64,000 nt of DNA from Afipia sp. (GCA_017308575.1 JAFKEQ010000003.1:1178001-1242000), one strand, 5' to 3'. Shown: positions 45,901 through 55,892, numbered from the stretch's first letter. Numbers and translations: made by a program. The notes: generated from the letters alone by a model not told the origin.

Positions 45901-48900
45901 GCGCCTCCATTGATCGTGTCGCTGCCCGCCGCGGTCGGCCCGGACGTGCTGGTGGCCAGCGTGCCTACCGCGTCGACAAGGCCCTGGGCGGTGGTGACAT
46001 TGGTGGCCTGGCCGCCAGTGCCCTCGACCACGCTGAGATGCGCCAGCGCGGTGGCGTCGCTCAGATTAATGCCGATCGCCTCGATGGTGAACGGATGCGC
46101 ATTGTCCCAAGTGGCGGCACTGTTCGTGATCAGGGCGCGTTCGTCTATCGTGTCATCGTTGGTAGTACCGCTCGGATTGTAGGTACCGGTGACGTTGTCG
46201 AGCGCAGCCTGATCGAAACCCGACGTGCTCGGGTTGTTATGTGAGGTGTAGCCGTTGCCGATGTCCCATGTGTTGGGTTCGCCGTCAGAAATGAACAGAA
46301 CTTTGTTGACCGTGGCATCGGACAGCGGACCGCTTGCGCCGTCGGGCGTGCTGTTAATCCACTGCGACGCCTTGTAGAGCCCGTCTTCGTAGTTGGTGCC
46401 GCTTGTCTCGATATTATCGAGAGTGTCAATCACGGCGTTTACAGCGTTCAGATTCTGAGCCACGCCGCCCACCCGCACGTCGAAGGTTCCGAGGTCGGTG
46501 GCGGCGAGACCGAAGGCCACGATATGGACGCGGATGTCCTCCGCGCCGCTCTGGGACAGAGTAAGCAGCGCCGCCTTGAGCGCGGTCTGCATCGCCGTCA
46601 TGCGATCGGTGGAGCCTTGTATCGATGTGCTCATGCTCGCCGAAACGTCGAGCACGAAAACGATATTCGCTGTGGCGCCGGCCTGGATCACGGTCGTGCC
46701 GCCTGGATCGCCGGCAATGGTGTCGTCGCTCGCGCCGCCGTTGATGACGCCCCTTGTACCTGGCGTCAGATCGACTTCGTGAACTGGATCCGTTGGCGCA
46801 TCGTCGCTGTCGTTGGAGCCGACGATCAGAGTCGTATCCGCCGAGCCGGTAATGGTGATCTGGACGGTCTGCTGGTCATAGGCGCCGTTGGTGTCCGTCG
46901 AGCGGACGGTATAGGTCAGCACCAGCGACTGGCCCGGATTGAGATAGTCAAAGGCTTCGCTGCCTGAATTGAAGGTCCAGGTAAGGTTGTGATCGCTGCC
47001 GAGGGTGACGCCACCGAGCGACAGCATGTTGAACAGCGCCGTATTGTCCGAACCGAGGCCGGCCGTGGTTCCGCTGATCGCAACCGAGAGAACGGTGGGG
47101 GTCGCGGTGTCGCCAGTGTCCACGTCGGTGACGGTCAGTGTGCCGCTGGTCGACAAGCCGGCATTGGTTTCGGCGAGGGTCGCGGCGTCCTTGTCGCTGG
47201 TGCCACTGGTGACGACCGAGATATCCGGCCTGTCGTTTGTGCCGGTGATGGTGATGTCCAGTTGCGCGTCCGCCACCCCGCCATGGCCGTCAGAGATGTG
47301 ATAGGTGAAGGTGTCATGAGCCGTCGCGCCTTGTGCGAGCGCGTTGGTGGCCGGTTTGGTGTTGTCGAGCGTGTAGGTGTAGGTGCCGTCCGCGTTCAGG
47401 AGCAGCGAGCCATGTGCGAGACTATAAGTCCCGCCGTTGGTGACGACCAGTGGATCGTTTTCGGCATCGGTGTCGTTGGTGAGGACGTTGCCCGAGGCGG
47501 TGGGCGTGCCGGCGAAATCCGTGTTGCCTGGCTTCACGCCCGCCTCGACCACGGCGCCGCTGTCGCCCCCCGCCACCGGAGCGTCGTTGACGCCGTTGAT
47601 GGTGATGGTCAGCTGCGCGGTCGAAGGGTCGCCGTCGCCGTCCTTGATGGTGTAGCTGAAGGTGTCGGTGAGATGGCCGCTGTTGCCGAGCGCCTGCACC
47701 TGGGTATAGGCGACGTGATGCTCCGTCGTATCGGTGAACAGCGTGTAGGTATAGCTGCCATCCGCGTTCAGATGCAGCGTGCCATAAGCGCCGGTGAGGT
47801 CGGTGCCGACGCCAGTGCTGAGTGCCGCGGTGGTGCTGCCAGCGGCCGCACCCACCACGCCGCCGCCGGCGGCATAGCCGTCGGCGCCGGGGATGTCGTT
47901 ATGCAGCACGTTCGTGGCCGCGATCGAGCTGATGCTCGCATTGTCTTCACCGATGGAATTGGTGTCGTTCGCTGCGGCCGCATGATCGTCGGCGATGGTC
48001 ACCACAATAGAGCCGGTGCCGGTATCGCCGTCGCCGTCCTTCACGGTCACCGTGAACGTGTCGGTGGCCTGTTCCTCGGCGGCCGTGGTGTTGTGAACCG
48101 CGGAACTCAGCGTGTAGGAATAAGACACCACGCCAGTCGCGGCGTCGTAGCCGGTGATGGTCAAGGTGCCGTAGTCGCTGGAAACAACCGGCAACTGATG
48201 AGTACCGGAGGACAACTGCGTTTGCAGATAAGCAAGGGTAATCTCGCCGCTCGACTGGGTTCCCTGGCTGAATGTCAGCGAGGCAATGCCGTCGGGAGCC
48301 GAGATGGTGAAGGTCCCCGTCTGGGTAAGCGCGCTGTCGTTCGGCGCGCTGCCGTGCTCCAGATTCGCCTCCGAAACCGCTGTGCCGTTGCTGTTAGTGA
48401 CCTCAGGCCCGGCGTCGTGGAACAGGATGTGGCTGTTCAGGTCGATCGACTTGGTGTCCGACGCTGTGTCGAAGTCCCTGTCCGTGACCGTGACCGTTGC
48501 CGTCAGCGAGAGCACGCCCGACTTGATGGTCGCGGTCTGGTCGTCGTAGTGCGAGTCGACGCCCGGCGTGGCATGATCAATCGTGGCATATTGGGTCAGC
48601 GTCACCTGGCCGGTGGTGGCGTTCACGCTGACCGTGAAGACCTTGCTGCCCGCGATGTCGTTTGCATCCGTTGCGCCGGTGATCTCTCCGGTGGTGGCGT
48701 CTTTGTAGAGATAAATCTCCACACCGCCATGCTTGAGGCCGCTGTCCGCGCCCTGCCCGCTGATGGTCAGGGCATATTCTAGGACCTGCGCGTTCGCCGT
48801 GGCCGCGCCGTCGGCGCCATAGCTGGCGCTGGTCACGGTGAAGGCGTTGCCGAAGAACCCATCCGTCTGATAGGGCGACGTGCTGAAACCGTTCGCCGCC

Positions 48901-51900
48901 GTCTCTGCATCGTAAGTCTGGGCGACGATGGTGTTGTTATCCGTGGCCACCAGCGTCACCGTGGGCACGTCGTCGATGATATTGACGAAGCCGGTGACAT
49001 TCACCGTATGGTCGGTGCCGCCGATGTTGTCGGTGACGACCACGAGTCCATTCAGGCTCAGCGCCTGCGTGCCCTCGACATTATCGCCAACCTGCGTACC
49101 CTTGGCATCGAGGTTGTCATACAGCGTGAAGGTGTAACCGGAGTTGGCATCTGTCGCGCTGGCATCGGTGTTGATCTGCAGCGTGAAGACGACGCGGTCC
49201 GCGGTCGCGTCATACCCGCTGCCAGCCGTGCCGTTCTCGACATAGCCGATCAGCGTGTTGGCATTGTTGGAATCGATATGGAACAGCACCGCCTTGCCGT
49301 TGGAGGTGGCCGGCTCGCCGCCAAACGTGGCCTGCGTGCCTTCGATTCCGCTACCGGCGAACGCAAAGGTATAGGGGCCGGTGCCACCCGTGACGGTCAG
49401 CGTGCCCGTCGTCACGTTGGTGGTGTTGTCGTGGAACACCGGCGCCTGACCCTGGCTAATGCTTTCGGTATCCAGATCGCCGCCGCCGGAGACATCTTCG
49501 TTGCCGGTGTGACCCGACGACGATGCCTGAACGCCGTTGTTGCCGAATTCTTCCTCCTCCACCGTACCGGTGAAGCCGTTACCAGCGACAAGCGGAGTGG
49601 TCAGTTGCGGCAGATCGATGGTGAGCGTCGCGGTGGCGGTGTCCCCGTCCCCGTCCTTCAGCTCATAGGTGAAAGTGTCGGTGCCGGAGGCAAAATCGGA
49701 CGGATTCCGGGTGTAAGTGTAGTTGCCATCGGCGTCGATGGTGAGGGTGCCGTGCGCGCCGGTGACATGGAAGAGGTTATCGGTGTTGTCGAACGTACCG
49801 GTATTCGCGCCCGAAATGGCCGAAACATGCGCGCCATCGGCGCCGACCGTATCCGCTGACGTTGCCGGTGCAACTTCATTAAGGCCGGTGATGACGTTGC
49901 CCTTGCCGTCCGCGTGATCGGCAAGATTCAGTTCGTCGTTCATGGCCACAGGGCCATCGTCCTGGAACTGGACACTCAGCGACACAGGAGACGTTTTGGT
50001 GACGGAGTCACCGTCGGCATCGGTCAGCGTCGCTGTGATGTGAAGATCCGCCGTGACCTTTGCGATGTCGTCATAGGCGGCGAGATCCGCACCGGCGATA
50101 TCGTTGTGGACAGCCTGATACTGGGCGATCCAGACATGGCCGGTACTGTCGACAAAGACCTTGAACACCACATCCGCCCCGGCCATGCCGACCAGCGCGC
50201 CGGTCGCCGTATCGGTGGTCAGCAGGATGTGCGTGCCGTTAAGGGTCGTCAGGCCGGAATCCGTGGTTCCGCCAAAGGCGTTGCCGTCCCTGTCGGTGAT
50301 GGCGAAGGACCATCCGCCGAACCCGTCCGCGCCGGGGCTGCCTGTGAACAGCGCGTTGAAATTACCGTGGGTAACCAAAACGCTTTCAGCCGATTGTGCA
50401 TAGCCGACAGCATTGGCGCTGTAGATCGCGGCATAAGCGTCGGCGTTCGTGACGGCGTCCGGAGCCGCGTGATCGTTCGCTGCATTCGGATCCGCCGCGG
50501 TGTTGAGCCCGGCGCTTTCGTCCTCGCTGACTGTGAAGGTCTCGGGCGTCGTAACGGTGTGCTGACCCTGCACGGTGACCGTGGTTTCGATGCCGCCGAT
50601 ATGGAACTTGTTGCCGGAGTAGTTATGCGTGCCATCATTCGAAACGAAATTCACGCCGCTATAGTTGCTCACGTCGACGATATCGAAGGTGCCGCCGACT
50701 GCGGCTGCACTCACTGTGATGACCGTGCCAGAGCCGACGCCGTCCAGAACGTAGCCGACCGGATTGCCGCCCACGAAAACCTCGTGGATGTGCGCGGCCG
50801 TCACGCCCGCGAAGTTCAGCTCCACAAAAGCGCCGCCAAGGGTCGCATCGATGAATACGACGGAATCCTTGCCGCCATTGGCCGTAACGGTGAACTTGAC
50901 CGAGGAATGCGGATCGGTGCCGGTGAAATTGTTATTGTTATCCAGCCCCGTCACGAAATTCAGGTGCAGGATTTCGGAGTTGCTGTCGATCCATTGATTG
51001 CCGACTGCGGCATCATGGCTGTTGGTGTTGACGGTGCCGCCCGTCGCCGTCAGCAACAGGTCGTGGTCGCCCTGGTCGCCCATAATGCCGATGAGCCCCC
51101 GCGCCTCGACATTGCCGGCCTTGATTGTGAAATGTTCTGTAACCGATTCAGTGTCTGTGACAGTCGTTTCCGTCGGAATACCGTCACGCGCCGACATGAC
51201 CGACATGTCGTCGCGCACGGTGACGGTGAAGGTACCTGCGTCCAGATCCACATGGTCACCGTCGCCGTCTGTCGCGGTGACATAACCGGACAGGTCGATA
51301 GTCAGGGTGTTTTCCGTGTCGTCGCCGGGCTGGCCCGTCAACGGGTCATGATCCATCGGCTTCAGCAAGGTGAAGGTGTAGGCACCGGTCGCGCCGACAA
51401 CGAGCGTGAAGACCTGATTGCCAGCAATCGTATAGTCGCTGCCGGTGAATCCGATAAGGCCATCCTGCGTGACCACGATGTTAACGGTGGCATTGCCGGA
51501 CTTGTAGCTGGTCGCCGCCGGCCCCTGCTGGACCAGATGGAATCCTGCGCCGGTACCGGCACCACCATCCGCACCGAAGTTGACAAGCGCCGCCAGGGTG
51601 CCTGATGCCGTCGCGGACACCGTTGCGCCATGGGTTTCGCCCGGCTGCCCGGTGTCCGTATTGTGATTGGTCAAAGCATCTTCATCGACTTCGCCAACAA
51701 CGGTTTTGCCGGCAACGATCTTCGGACCGTCGTCCCCGAACGCGACGTTGTTGCCAAGATCAATCGCCTTGGATGCCGTCGCCGACGTGTCGCCGTCGCC
51801 ATCAGTGGTATAGGCGCTCGCCGTCAGCTCAACCAAACCTGCCGCAAGTTTTGCAATGTCGCTGATATAAGCGCCGCCATCATAGGAATCGGCAACGCCT

Positions 51901-54900
51901 TGATCGATAGCGTGAAACTGGGTGAGCGTCACAACGCCCGTGGAAGAGTCCACGCTCAGCGTGAAGATCGTATTTCCGGTGGTAATGCCGCCTTCCGACG
52001 TTGCCGTCGAGCCGGTGATCACGCCGTTGTCCTCGTACAACCGGATCGTTTGATCGCCGGATGTCAGGTGCGAGTCCGTGCCTTCGCTGACTTTCAGATG
52101 CAATGCGTAGCTGATCACCGTCTGGCCCGGACCGTCCGCGCCATAGACGTGCTGGTTGCCGACCGTAAACGCACCGGCGAAGCTCACCGATGCAATCGTC
52201 GGCGACAAGTTACCATCGCCGTTGCCCTCTGAGCCGATATAGTTGCCAGCAAGGCCGCCATCGAACGTCAGCAACACAGGCTCTGCGCCCGTCGTGCTTA
52301 CAGTCGGCGCGCTCGGGCCGTCATCGTTGAACACGATATGGCCGCCGATGTTGGCATAAGCTGCGGTCGAATCTCCGTCATGATCCGTCACGGTGACGAC
52401 CGCCTGAATGGCACCATCAGTCAGCGCAATGGATTCATTGTTGCTAGAGGTGTTGTTGTGGTGCAGCGACAGATACTGCGCAACGTCGATACTGCCATCC
52501 TGCTCGATCGCGATGGCGAAGGCGATCGTGCCGTTCGGGTTAGCGTCGGTATGAGCCGCGCCGTCGCCGCCGACACGACCGATAATGAGACCGGTGGCAT
52601 CATCCTTGTACAGATAGATGTTATGGCCGTCGGTGGTCTGGACGCCGGAATAGATTCCAGCCGTCACCTGCAACGTGTAGACGAGCGACTGCGCCGGAAA
52701 ATCAGCGCCGATATTGAGGCCTGTGACCAGAACAACAGCACCAAGACTATGCGCATAGCCGATGGCAGGCGAGTTTGCGTTGGGTGAATGCGCAATATCG
52801 GGATCGTTGCCGAGATCGTGGGTGCCGCTCGTTCCATGGGCGGCTTCAAGTGCAGCGAAGCGACCACGTACCGTGTTGTTGGTTGTGTCGTTGGCGGGAA
52901 GTCCCTGCACGCCGGCGGACTCGTCAATGGTGACGTAGCCGAGCGGATTCACCGCCGTAGAAATCTGCGGCGTGTCATCGGTGATATCGATGGTCAGCTT
53001 GCCGTCCAGGGTAACGTGGTCGCCGTCGCCATCGGTCGCGACGATCAGCGAACCGAAATCGAGGCCGCTGACAGGACCATTTGCTCCCTGAAGATCGGTA
53101 TTATGGCCGCCGCCGCTGACATGGTCGAGCTGGTCATAGAGCTTGAACGTGAAGTCACCCGTAGTCGGGTCCAGCGTCAACGTGAAGATCGTCCGATCGA
53201 CCAAAGGCTGATAGTCGGAATTCGGGAATCCCGGGAAAACGGTCTGGTTGACATAGGCCACGATGGTGTGGCCGCCGTCGATCAGCGCATAGCTCAGCTT
53301 GCCGTCGTTCGAGGTCAGGCCAAGGCCGGCCAATGTCGTCGCCGCGCCCGCGGCGAAGCTGAATCCGCCGTTGCCGTCGGCGCCAAAATCCACCGCGCCG
53401 GCAACCGATCCGGACACCACTGCCGGGCCTGCTCCGATGTCCCCGGATTTTGAGCCGGTGTAAGAACCATCGTTGCCATGAGTGCCGTCGTTCGGGCTCG
53501 TGCCGATCGCCTGAAGCGTGACAATGTCACCTTCATCGACGAAATATGGCGTGGACGGGCCGGTGCCGACCAGGCTCGGGCCGTCGTCGTCGAAGCGGAT
53601 GTGGCTGCCGATATCGACCGTCGCGGGAACAGCGTCGCCATCGGAATCGGTGACAACAAGCTTCGCCTGGATGGCGCCATCGGTCAGCGAGATGGATTCG
53701 TCGTTGCTGGATGTGTTGCTATGATGCAGCGACAGATACTGCGCGACATCAATGTTGCCGCTCTGCTCGATGGTGATCGCGAATGCGATCGTGCCATCCG
53801 GATTGGCGTCATCGTGGCCAGCATCGGTGCCGCCGACGCGGCCGACGATGAAGCCGTCGACGTTGTAGAGGTAGATGTTGTGACCGTCAGTGGTCTGCAC
53901 CCCTGAATAGGTGCCGTTCACGACCTCCAACGAAAACACGGCAGACGCGGCCGGAAAATCGGCGCCGTAGTTGATCGTCGTATTGACAACGACCGGCAGC
54001 GCGCTGTGCGCGTAACCGATTGCGGGCGAGCCAGGGAAATGCGCGACGTCAGTGTCGTTGCCGAGTTCGCTGGTATGGGTCGTTTCGAATGTCGCAAATA
54101 GATTGCGCACTGTTGGCGACGCGGTGTCGCTGTCGGCCGGATCTGCAAACGTCGGCCCCTGCACGCCCGCCGTTTCATCGTGCTGCACGACGCCGAGCGG
54201 ATTGACGGAAATGCGCGTTTCCGGAACGTCGTCCTTGACGATGATGTGGAGTTGGTCGTCGAGCGTGATGGTGTCGCCATCGCCATCTGTCGCGGTGATG
54301 ATGTGGCCGAAATCGAGATACGGGATGGACGAATCGCCCGCGCGCAGATCGGTATTCTGGCCGCCGCCAGCCACATGGACCAGTTCGTCGTAGAGTTTGA
54401 AGGTGAAGTCACCGGTCTGGGTGTCGAGCACGAAGTCGAACACCGGATTGCCGGTATTACCTGGCTCCACGCCGTGCAGCGTGATGGTGTGATTGGCGGC
54501 GTCTTCCGTGACCGTATAGGTCAACTGAATGCCGTTTTCGGGCAGCGCCGTCTGCTTTGAATACAGGCCAAGACTTGTGAAATAGTCCACCGCATCGGCG
54601 GTAAAGCCGAAGGCGCCCTCGCCGTCTGCGCCGAATGAAACAACGCTCGCGACCGAGCCGGTCACGACCGCCGGATGAATGAGTCCGCCGCCGCCCTGCG
54701 TCACGGATTCGTCGCCGGCGCCTTCCGGGCTGGTGTTCGGGCTGGTGCCGATCGACCACGGGGTCAGGATGTCGTCTTCGTCGACGGTCCGTATAACGGT
54801 TGCGTCGCTCACGATCGCCGGAGAATCGTCATCGATGTCGATTGCGATCGTCCCCGGTGTCGCGGTGCCGTTGCCGTCGGTGATGGTGAACTGAACGTTC

Positions 54901-55892
54901 AGAACGATATTGTCTTCGAACGACGTTTCCGTCGCCGGCGTGCTCGGATCGTCGTGTCCGGGATGATCGATCGGTCCGAGCAACTGAAGCGTGAACGGAT
55001 GATCGTTGCCCGCCGACGTTGCCGTCGCAGGATCGATCTGGAGCTTGAGGATCGTCGTCTGATGGCCCTGGCCGTCGTCGGCGGTGCCGGTGAGCGTGAA
55101 GGTGATCGCATCCCACGTGAATGTAATCGGCTGATGGCCCGAGGTCAGACCGAGCGCATTCAACGCTCCAACGTTGACTGTGATCGGATTGGTGCTCGCG
55201 GGACCGTCGAACCTGAAATTGTAATGCAGCGAGCCGCTGAAGCTCTGATCGCCCTCATCGTCGCCCAGCGCGCTATCGTGATTGCCTTCCCGCAGCGCCG
55301 GCGGCTTGGTCAGTGAATCTTCATCGAGCAGGAAGCTCTGGCCTGCATCGAAGGTCGGCGTGTCGTCGACCTGCAGTGGACCAAGCAGATTGTTGATCAC
55401 GAAATTCGGCAGCTCTTCCTGCCCGAGCAGGTCCAGCGGATTTGGAGCCGAAAGCGGATCGACGCCGACTGTCGTGAAGTGTGCGCCCGACGCCGTCGCG
55501 CCGCCAGCGCTGCCCTCGCCTGCCGCAGGCAGGATTGAATTGTCTTCGGTGACCGGGAAGAGTTGCGCGAATTCCGCGCTGGTCAGATCGCGGCCGGGAG
55601 ATACTTCGACCTGGATGCCGTCAAGTGGCTTGCCGGTTGAATCAAAAAACGGCTCGAGCGTAATCGTCGACTTGTTGTCGAAAAGAATGATGAGCTTTTC
55701 GCCGATATGAACCAGCGTGATCTTCTCGCCTGCGATGGCCGAGAGATCCGCCTTGACGCTGCCGTCGTAACTCAACGGCACCACGACGGCTTGTTCGCTG
55801 AATGGCTTCGCTATTTTGACGATGCGAGCCGGCTGCTTTCCGCCGCTCTGACCTGCAATATTTGCCTGCGCAATTTGAAAAGGTCCATTCAT
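42981..55892 (-). CDS. giant LapA-like type I secreted adhesin, 4303 aa
   Basis: This uninterrupted gene encodes a surface adhesin. Residues about 1-120 resemble the LapA retention module (VKIAKPFSEQAVVVPLSYDG, AIAGEKITLVHIGEKLIIL), followed by PAAG at 122-125, a match to the LapG cleavage consensus. Next come T1SS-143-like and VCBS/cadherin repeats (about 200-3060), a vWFA domain with MIDAS motif DVSASMS (about 3070-3260), RTX nonapeptides (about 3320-3415), Bap-type Ig-like domains (about 3620-3910) and C-terminal RTX with secretion signal (about 4030-4303, GTGNDTLVGGGG). ATG 55892 has GAGG seven bases ahead. The opposite strand carries long open frames that are shadows. It is convergent to its probable exporter and protease genes, which lie just beyond the terminator. 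Confidence 0.93.
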   Translation of the reverse strand: MNGPFQIAQANIAGQSGGKQPARIVKIAKPFSEQAVVVPLSYDGSVKADLSAIAGEKITLVHIGEKLIILFDNKSTITLEPFFDSTGKPLDGIQVEVSPGRDLTSAEFAQLFPVTEDNSILPAAGEGSAGGATASGAHFTTVGVDPLSAPNPLDLLGQEELPNFVINNLLGPLQVDDTPTFDAGQSFLLDEDSLTKPPALREGNHDSALGDDEGDQSFSGSLHYNFRFDGPASTNPITVNVGALNALGLTSGHQPITFTWDAITFTLTGTADDGQGHQTTILKLQIDPATATSAGNDHPFTLQLLGPIDHPGHDDPSTPATETSFEDNIVLNVQFTITDGNGTATPGTIAIDIDDDSPAIVSDATVIRTVDEDDILTPWSIGTSPNTSPEGAGDESVTQGGGGLIHPAVVTGSVASVVSFGADGEGAFGFTADAVDYFTSLGLYSKQTALPENGIQLTYTVTEDAANHTITLHGVEPGNTGNPVFDFVLDTQTGDFTFKLYDELVHVAGGGQNTDLRAGDSSIPYLDFGHIITATDGDGDTITLDDQLHIIVKDDVPETRISVNPLGVVQHDETAGVQGPTFADPADSDTASPTVRNLFATFETTHTSELGNDTDVAHFPGSPAIGYAHSALPVVVNTTINYGADFPAASAVFSLEVVNGTYSGVQTTDGHNIYLYNVDGFIVGRVGGTDAGHDDANPDGTIAFAITIEQSGNIDVAQYLSLHHSNTSSNDESISLTDGAIQAKLVVTDSDGDAVPATVDIGSHIRFDDDGPSLVGTGPSTPYFVDEGDIVTLQAIGTSPNDGTHGNDGSYTGSKSGDIGAGPAVVSGSVAGAVDFGADGNGGFSFAAGAATTLAGLGLTSNDGKLSYALIDGGHTIVAYVNQTVFPGFPNSDYQPLVDRTIFTLTLDPTTGDFTFKLYDQLDHVSGGGHNTDLQGANGPVSGLDFGSLIVATDGDGDHVTLDGKLTIDITDDTPQISTAVNPLGYVTIDESAGVQGLPANDTTNNTVRGRFAALEAAHGTSGTHDLGNDPDIAHSPNANSPAIGYAHSLGAVVLVTGLNIGADFPAQSLVYTLQVTAGIYSGVQTTDGHNIYLYKDDATGLIIGRVGGDGAAHTDANPNGTIAFAIAIEQDGSIDVAQYLSLHHNNTSSNNESIALTDGAIQAVVTVTDHDGDSTAAYANIGGHIVFNDDGPSAPTVSTTGAEPVLLTFDGGLAGNYIGSEGNGDGNLSPTIASVSFAGAFTVGNQHVYGADGPGQTVISYALHLKVSEGTDSHLTSGDQTIRLYEDNGVITGSTATSEGGITTGNTIFTLSVDSSTGVVTLTQFHAIDQGVADSYDGGAYISDIAKLAAGLVELTASAYTTDGDGDTSATASKAIDLGNNVAFGDDGPKIVAGKTVVGEVDEDALTNHNTDTGQPGETHGATVSATASGTLAALVNFGADGGAGTGAGFHLVQQGPAATSYKSGNATVNIVVTQDGLIGFTGSDYTIAGNQVFTLVVGATGAYTFTLLKPMDHDPLTGQPGDDTENTLTIDLSGYVTATDGDGDHVDLDAGTFTVTVRDDMSVMSARDGIPTETTVTDTESVTEHFTIKAGNVEARGLIGIMGDQGDHDLLLTATGGTVNTNSHDAAVGNQWIDSNSEILHLNFVTGLDNNNNFTGTDPHSSVKFTVTANGGKDSVVFIDATLGGAFVELNFAGVTAAHIHEVFVGGNPVGYVLDGVGSGTVITVSAAAVGGTFDIVDVSNYSGVNFVSNDGTHNYSGNKFHIGGIETTVTVQGQHTVTTPETFTVSEDESAGLNTAADPNAANDHAAPDAVTNADAYAAIYSANAVGYAQSAESVLVTHGNFNALFTGSPGADGFGGWSFAITDRDGNAFGGTTDSGLTTLNGTHILLTTDTATGALVGMAGADVVFKVFVDSTGHVWIAQYQAVHNDIAGADLAAYDDIAKVTADLHITATLTDADGDSVTKTSPVSLSVQFQDDGPVAMNDELNLADHADGKGNVITGLNEVAPATSADTVGADGAHVSAISGANTGTFDNTDNLFHVTGAHGTLTIDADGNYTYTRNPSDFASGTDTFTYELKDGDGDTATATLTIDLPQLTTPLVAGNGFTGTVEEEEFGNNGVQASSSGHTGNEDVSGGGDLDTESISQGQAPVFHDNTTNVTTGTLTVTGGTGPYTFAFAGSGIEGTQATFGGEPATSNGKAVLFHIDSNNANTLIGYVENGTAGSGYDATADRVVFTLQINTDASATDANSGYTFTLYDNLDAKGTQVGDNVEGTQALSLNGLVVVTDNIGGTDHTVNVTGFVNIIDDVPTVTLVATDNNTIVAQTYDAETAANGFSTSPYQTDGFFGNAFTVTSASYGADGAATANAQVLEYALTISGQGADSGLKHGGVEIYLYKDATTGEITGATDANDIAGSKVFTVSVNATTGQVTLTQYATIDHATPGVDSHYDDQTATIKSGVLSLTATVTVTDRDFDTASDTKSIDLNSHILFHDAGPEVTNSNGTAVSEANLEHGSAPNDSALTQTGTFTISAPDGIASLTFSQGTQSSGEITLAYLQTQLSSGTHQLPVVSSDYGTLTITGYDAATGVVSYSYTLSSAVHNTTAAEEQATDTFTVTVKDGDGDTGTGSIVVTIADDHAAAANDTNSIGEDNASISSIAATNVLHNDIPGADGYAAGGGVVGAAAGSTTAALSTGVGTDLTGAYGTLHLNADGSYTYTLFTDTTEHHVAYTQVQALGNSGHLTDTFSYTIKDGDGDPSTAQLTITINGVNDAPVAGGDSGAVVEAGVKPGNTDFAGTPTASGNVLTNDTDAENDPLVVTNGGTYSLAHGSLLLNADGTYTYTLDNTKPATNALAQGATAHDTFTYHISDGHGGVADAQLDITITGTNDRPDISVVTSGTSDKDAATLAETNAGLSTSGTLTVTDVDTGDTATPTVLSVAISGTTAGLGSDNTALFNMLSLGGVTLGSDHNLTWTFNSGSEAFDYLNPGQSLVLTYTVRSTDTNGAYDQQTVQITITGSADTTLIVGSNDSDDAPTDPVHEVDLTPGTRGVINGGASDDTIAGDPGGTTVIQAGATANIVFVLDVSASMSTSIQGSTDRMTAMQTALKAALLTLSQSGAEDIRVHIVAFGLAATDLGTFDVRVGGVAQNLNAVNAVIDTLDNIETSGTNYEDGLYKASQWINSTPDGASGPLSDATVNKVLFISDGEPNTWDIGNGYTSHNNPSTSGFDQAALDNVTGTYNPSGTTNDDTIDERALITNSAATWDNAHPFTIEAIGINLSDATALAHLSVVEGTGGQATNVTTAQGLVDAVGTLATSTSGPTAAGSDTINGGAGNDIIYGDVMNTDVLRAAANLTTLQNGSGWAVFAELEAGHSSVYPNWTRADTLAYIAAHEREIAVEAGRTGGNDTITGGTGDDIIFAQEGNDTINYAQGDGHDIVDGGTGSDTLHITGATGTVTIAAASTGPDIVPATGPNYTDIIVTMSDGGTIRMDSIEDIIVDTGPGGATVNYTTPMTGTALDNTTVTIHGGSSDDTFDLTGRGTGGSVHSGDQHHVVYDGGNNTAAGDTVILDFNISDITAVVKETSGGQTIGFDINHNGITDTFTNVENFKFADGTTTTLSALIATPAAPTTLQLAAGSDSGVQGDNTTNDTTPTITGTAAAYATVTLYEGATVRGTATADGSGNWSIDSSSLTSGTHTLTATQTTVFGATSPISAGLPVTIDTTADAGGDLKVAITDASGYINALNASDIHYTVTGLDADATATVIFKASNGATTTVSGLGLGDHEIDLSGFVDGTVTATITATDAAANTATGTGDTSSKDVVSPTVTINQASTQADPGNGTVHFTVTFSEAVTAADFTASDILLTGAAAAGLTNSNILITGSGTTYDVAVSGFTQAGDLIASVIAGAAKDTAGNASLASTSTDHTVTVTLDQPPSDIVFSGNTNLTTSNLSASSVLLTAAAVDPDDTTGFVYKFYNSGGSLTATQMSNGETFAIDQLTGVITSSTNAATDKTYTLVVDVADSHGAHSQETVSLVLGGTGNDTLGNSSTSNDQVIYGFGGFDTITGGSGNDFLVGGGIPTSGNGTETISGGAGNDWIVYESGNNSNRTVVLNGGADNDTLVITGSTGLPTVDLSQTSDQTTNTDRATVTNFENVDASGATAAISITGSSVANILIGGTGNDTLVGGGGVDTLTGGGGADHFRFNALSELGDHIADFSGNAGQKDIIDLLGTAFGGVSWTAGNVLNETIYQGTDAATATLSGSQHFAYDSSTGSLYYDANGGSDASRVLLAILDNHATLTATDIHKV
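52310..54225 (-). repeat. two large tandem adhesin repeats (T1SS-143 type)
   Basis: Two units of about 1.25 kb period, roughly 54225-53575 and 52975-52310 plus linkers, encode closely related sequence: NPLG(V/Y)V near the start, GYAHS, FPA, YSGVQTTDGHNIYLY, VAQYLSLHH(S/N)NTSSN and a (D/N)DDGPS end. Unit boundaries are approximate. The units differ in many codons, so they are diverged and not recent copies. Confidence 0.75.

Noticed and set aside
44127..51605. Several rightward open frames of 280-600 codons opposite the adhesin
   Set aside because: The adhesin reads without interruption on the other strand with domain structure. The opposite frames are shadows rich in Arg, Gly and Val.
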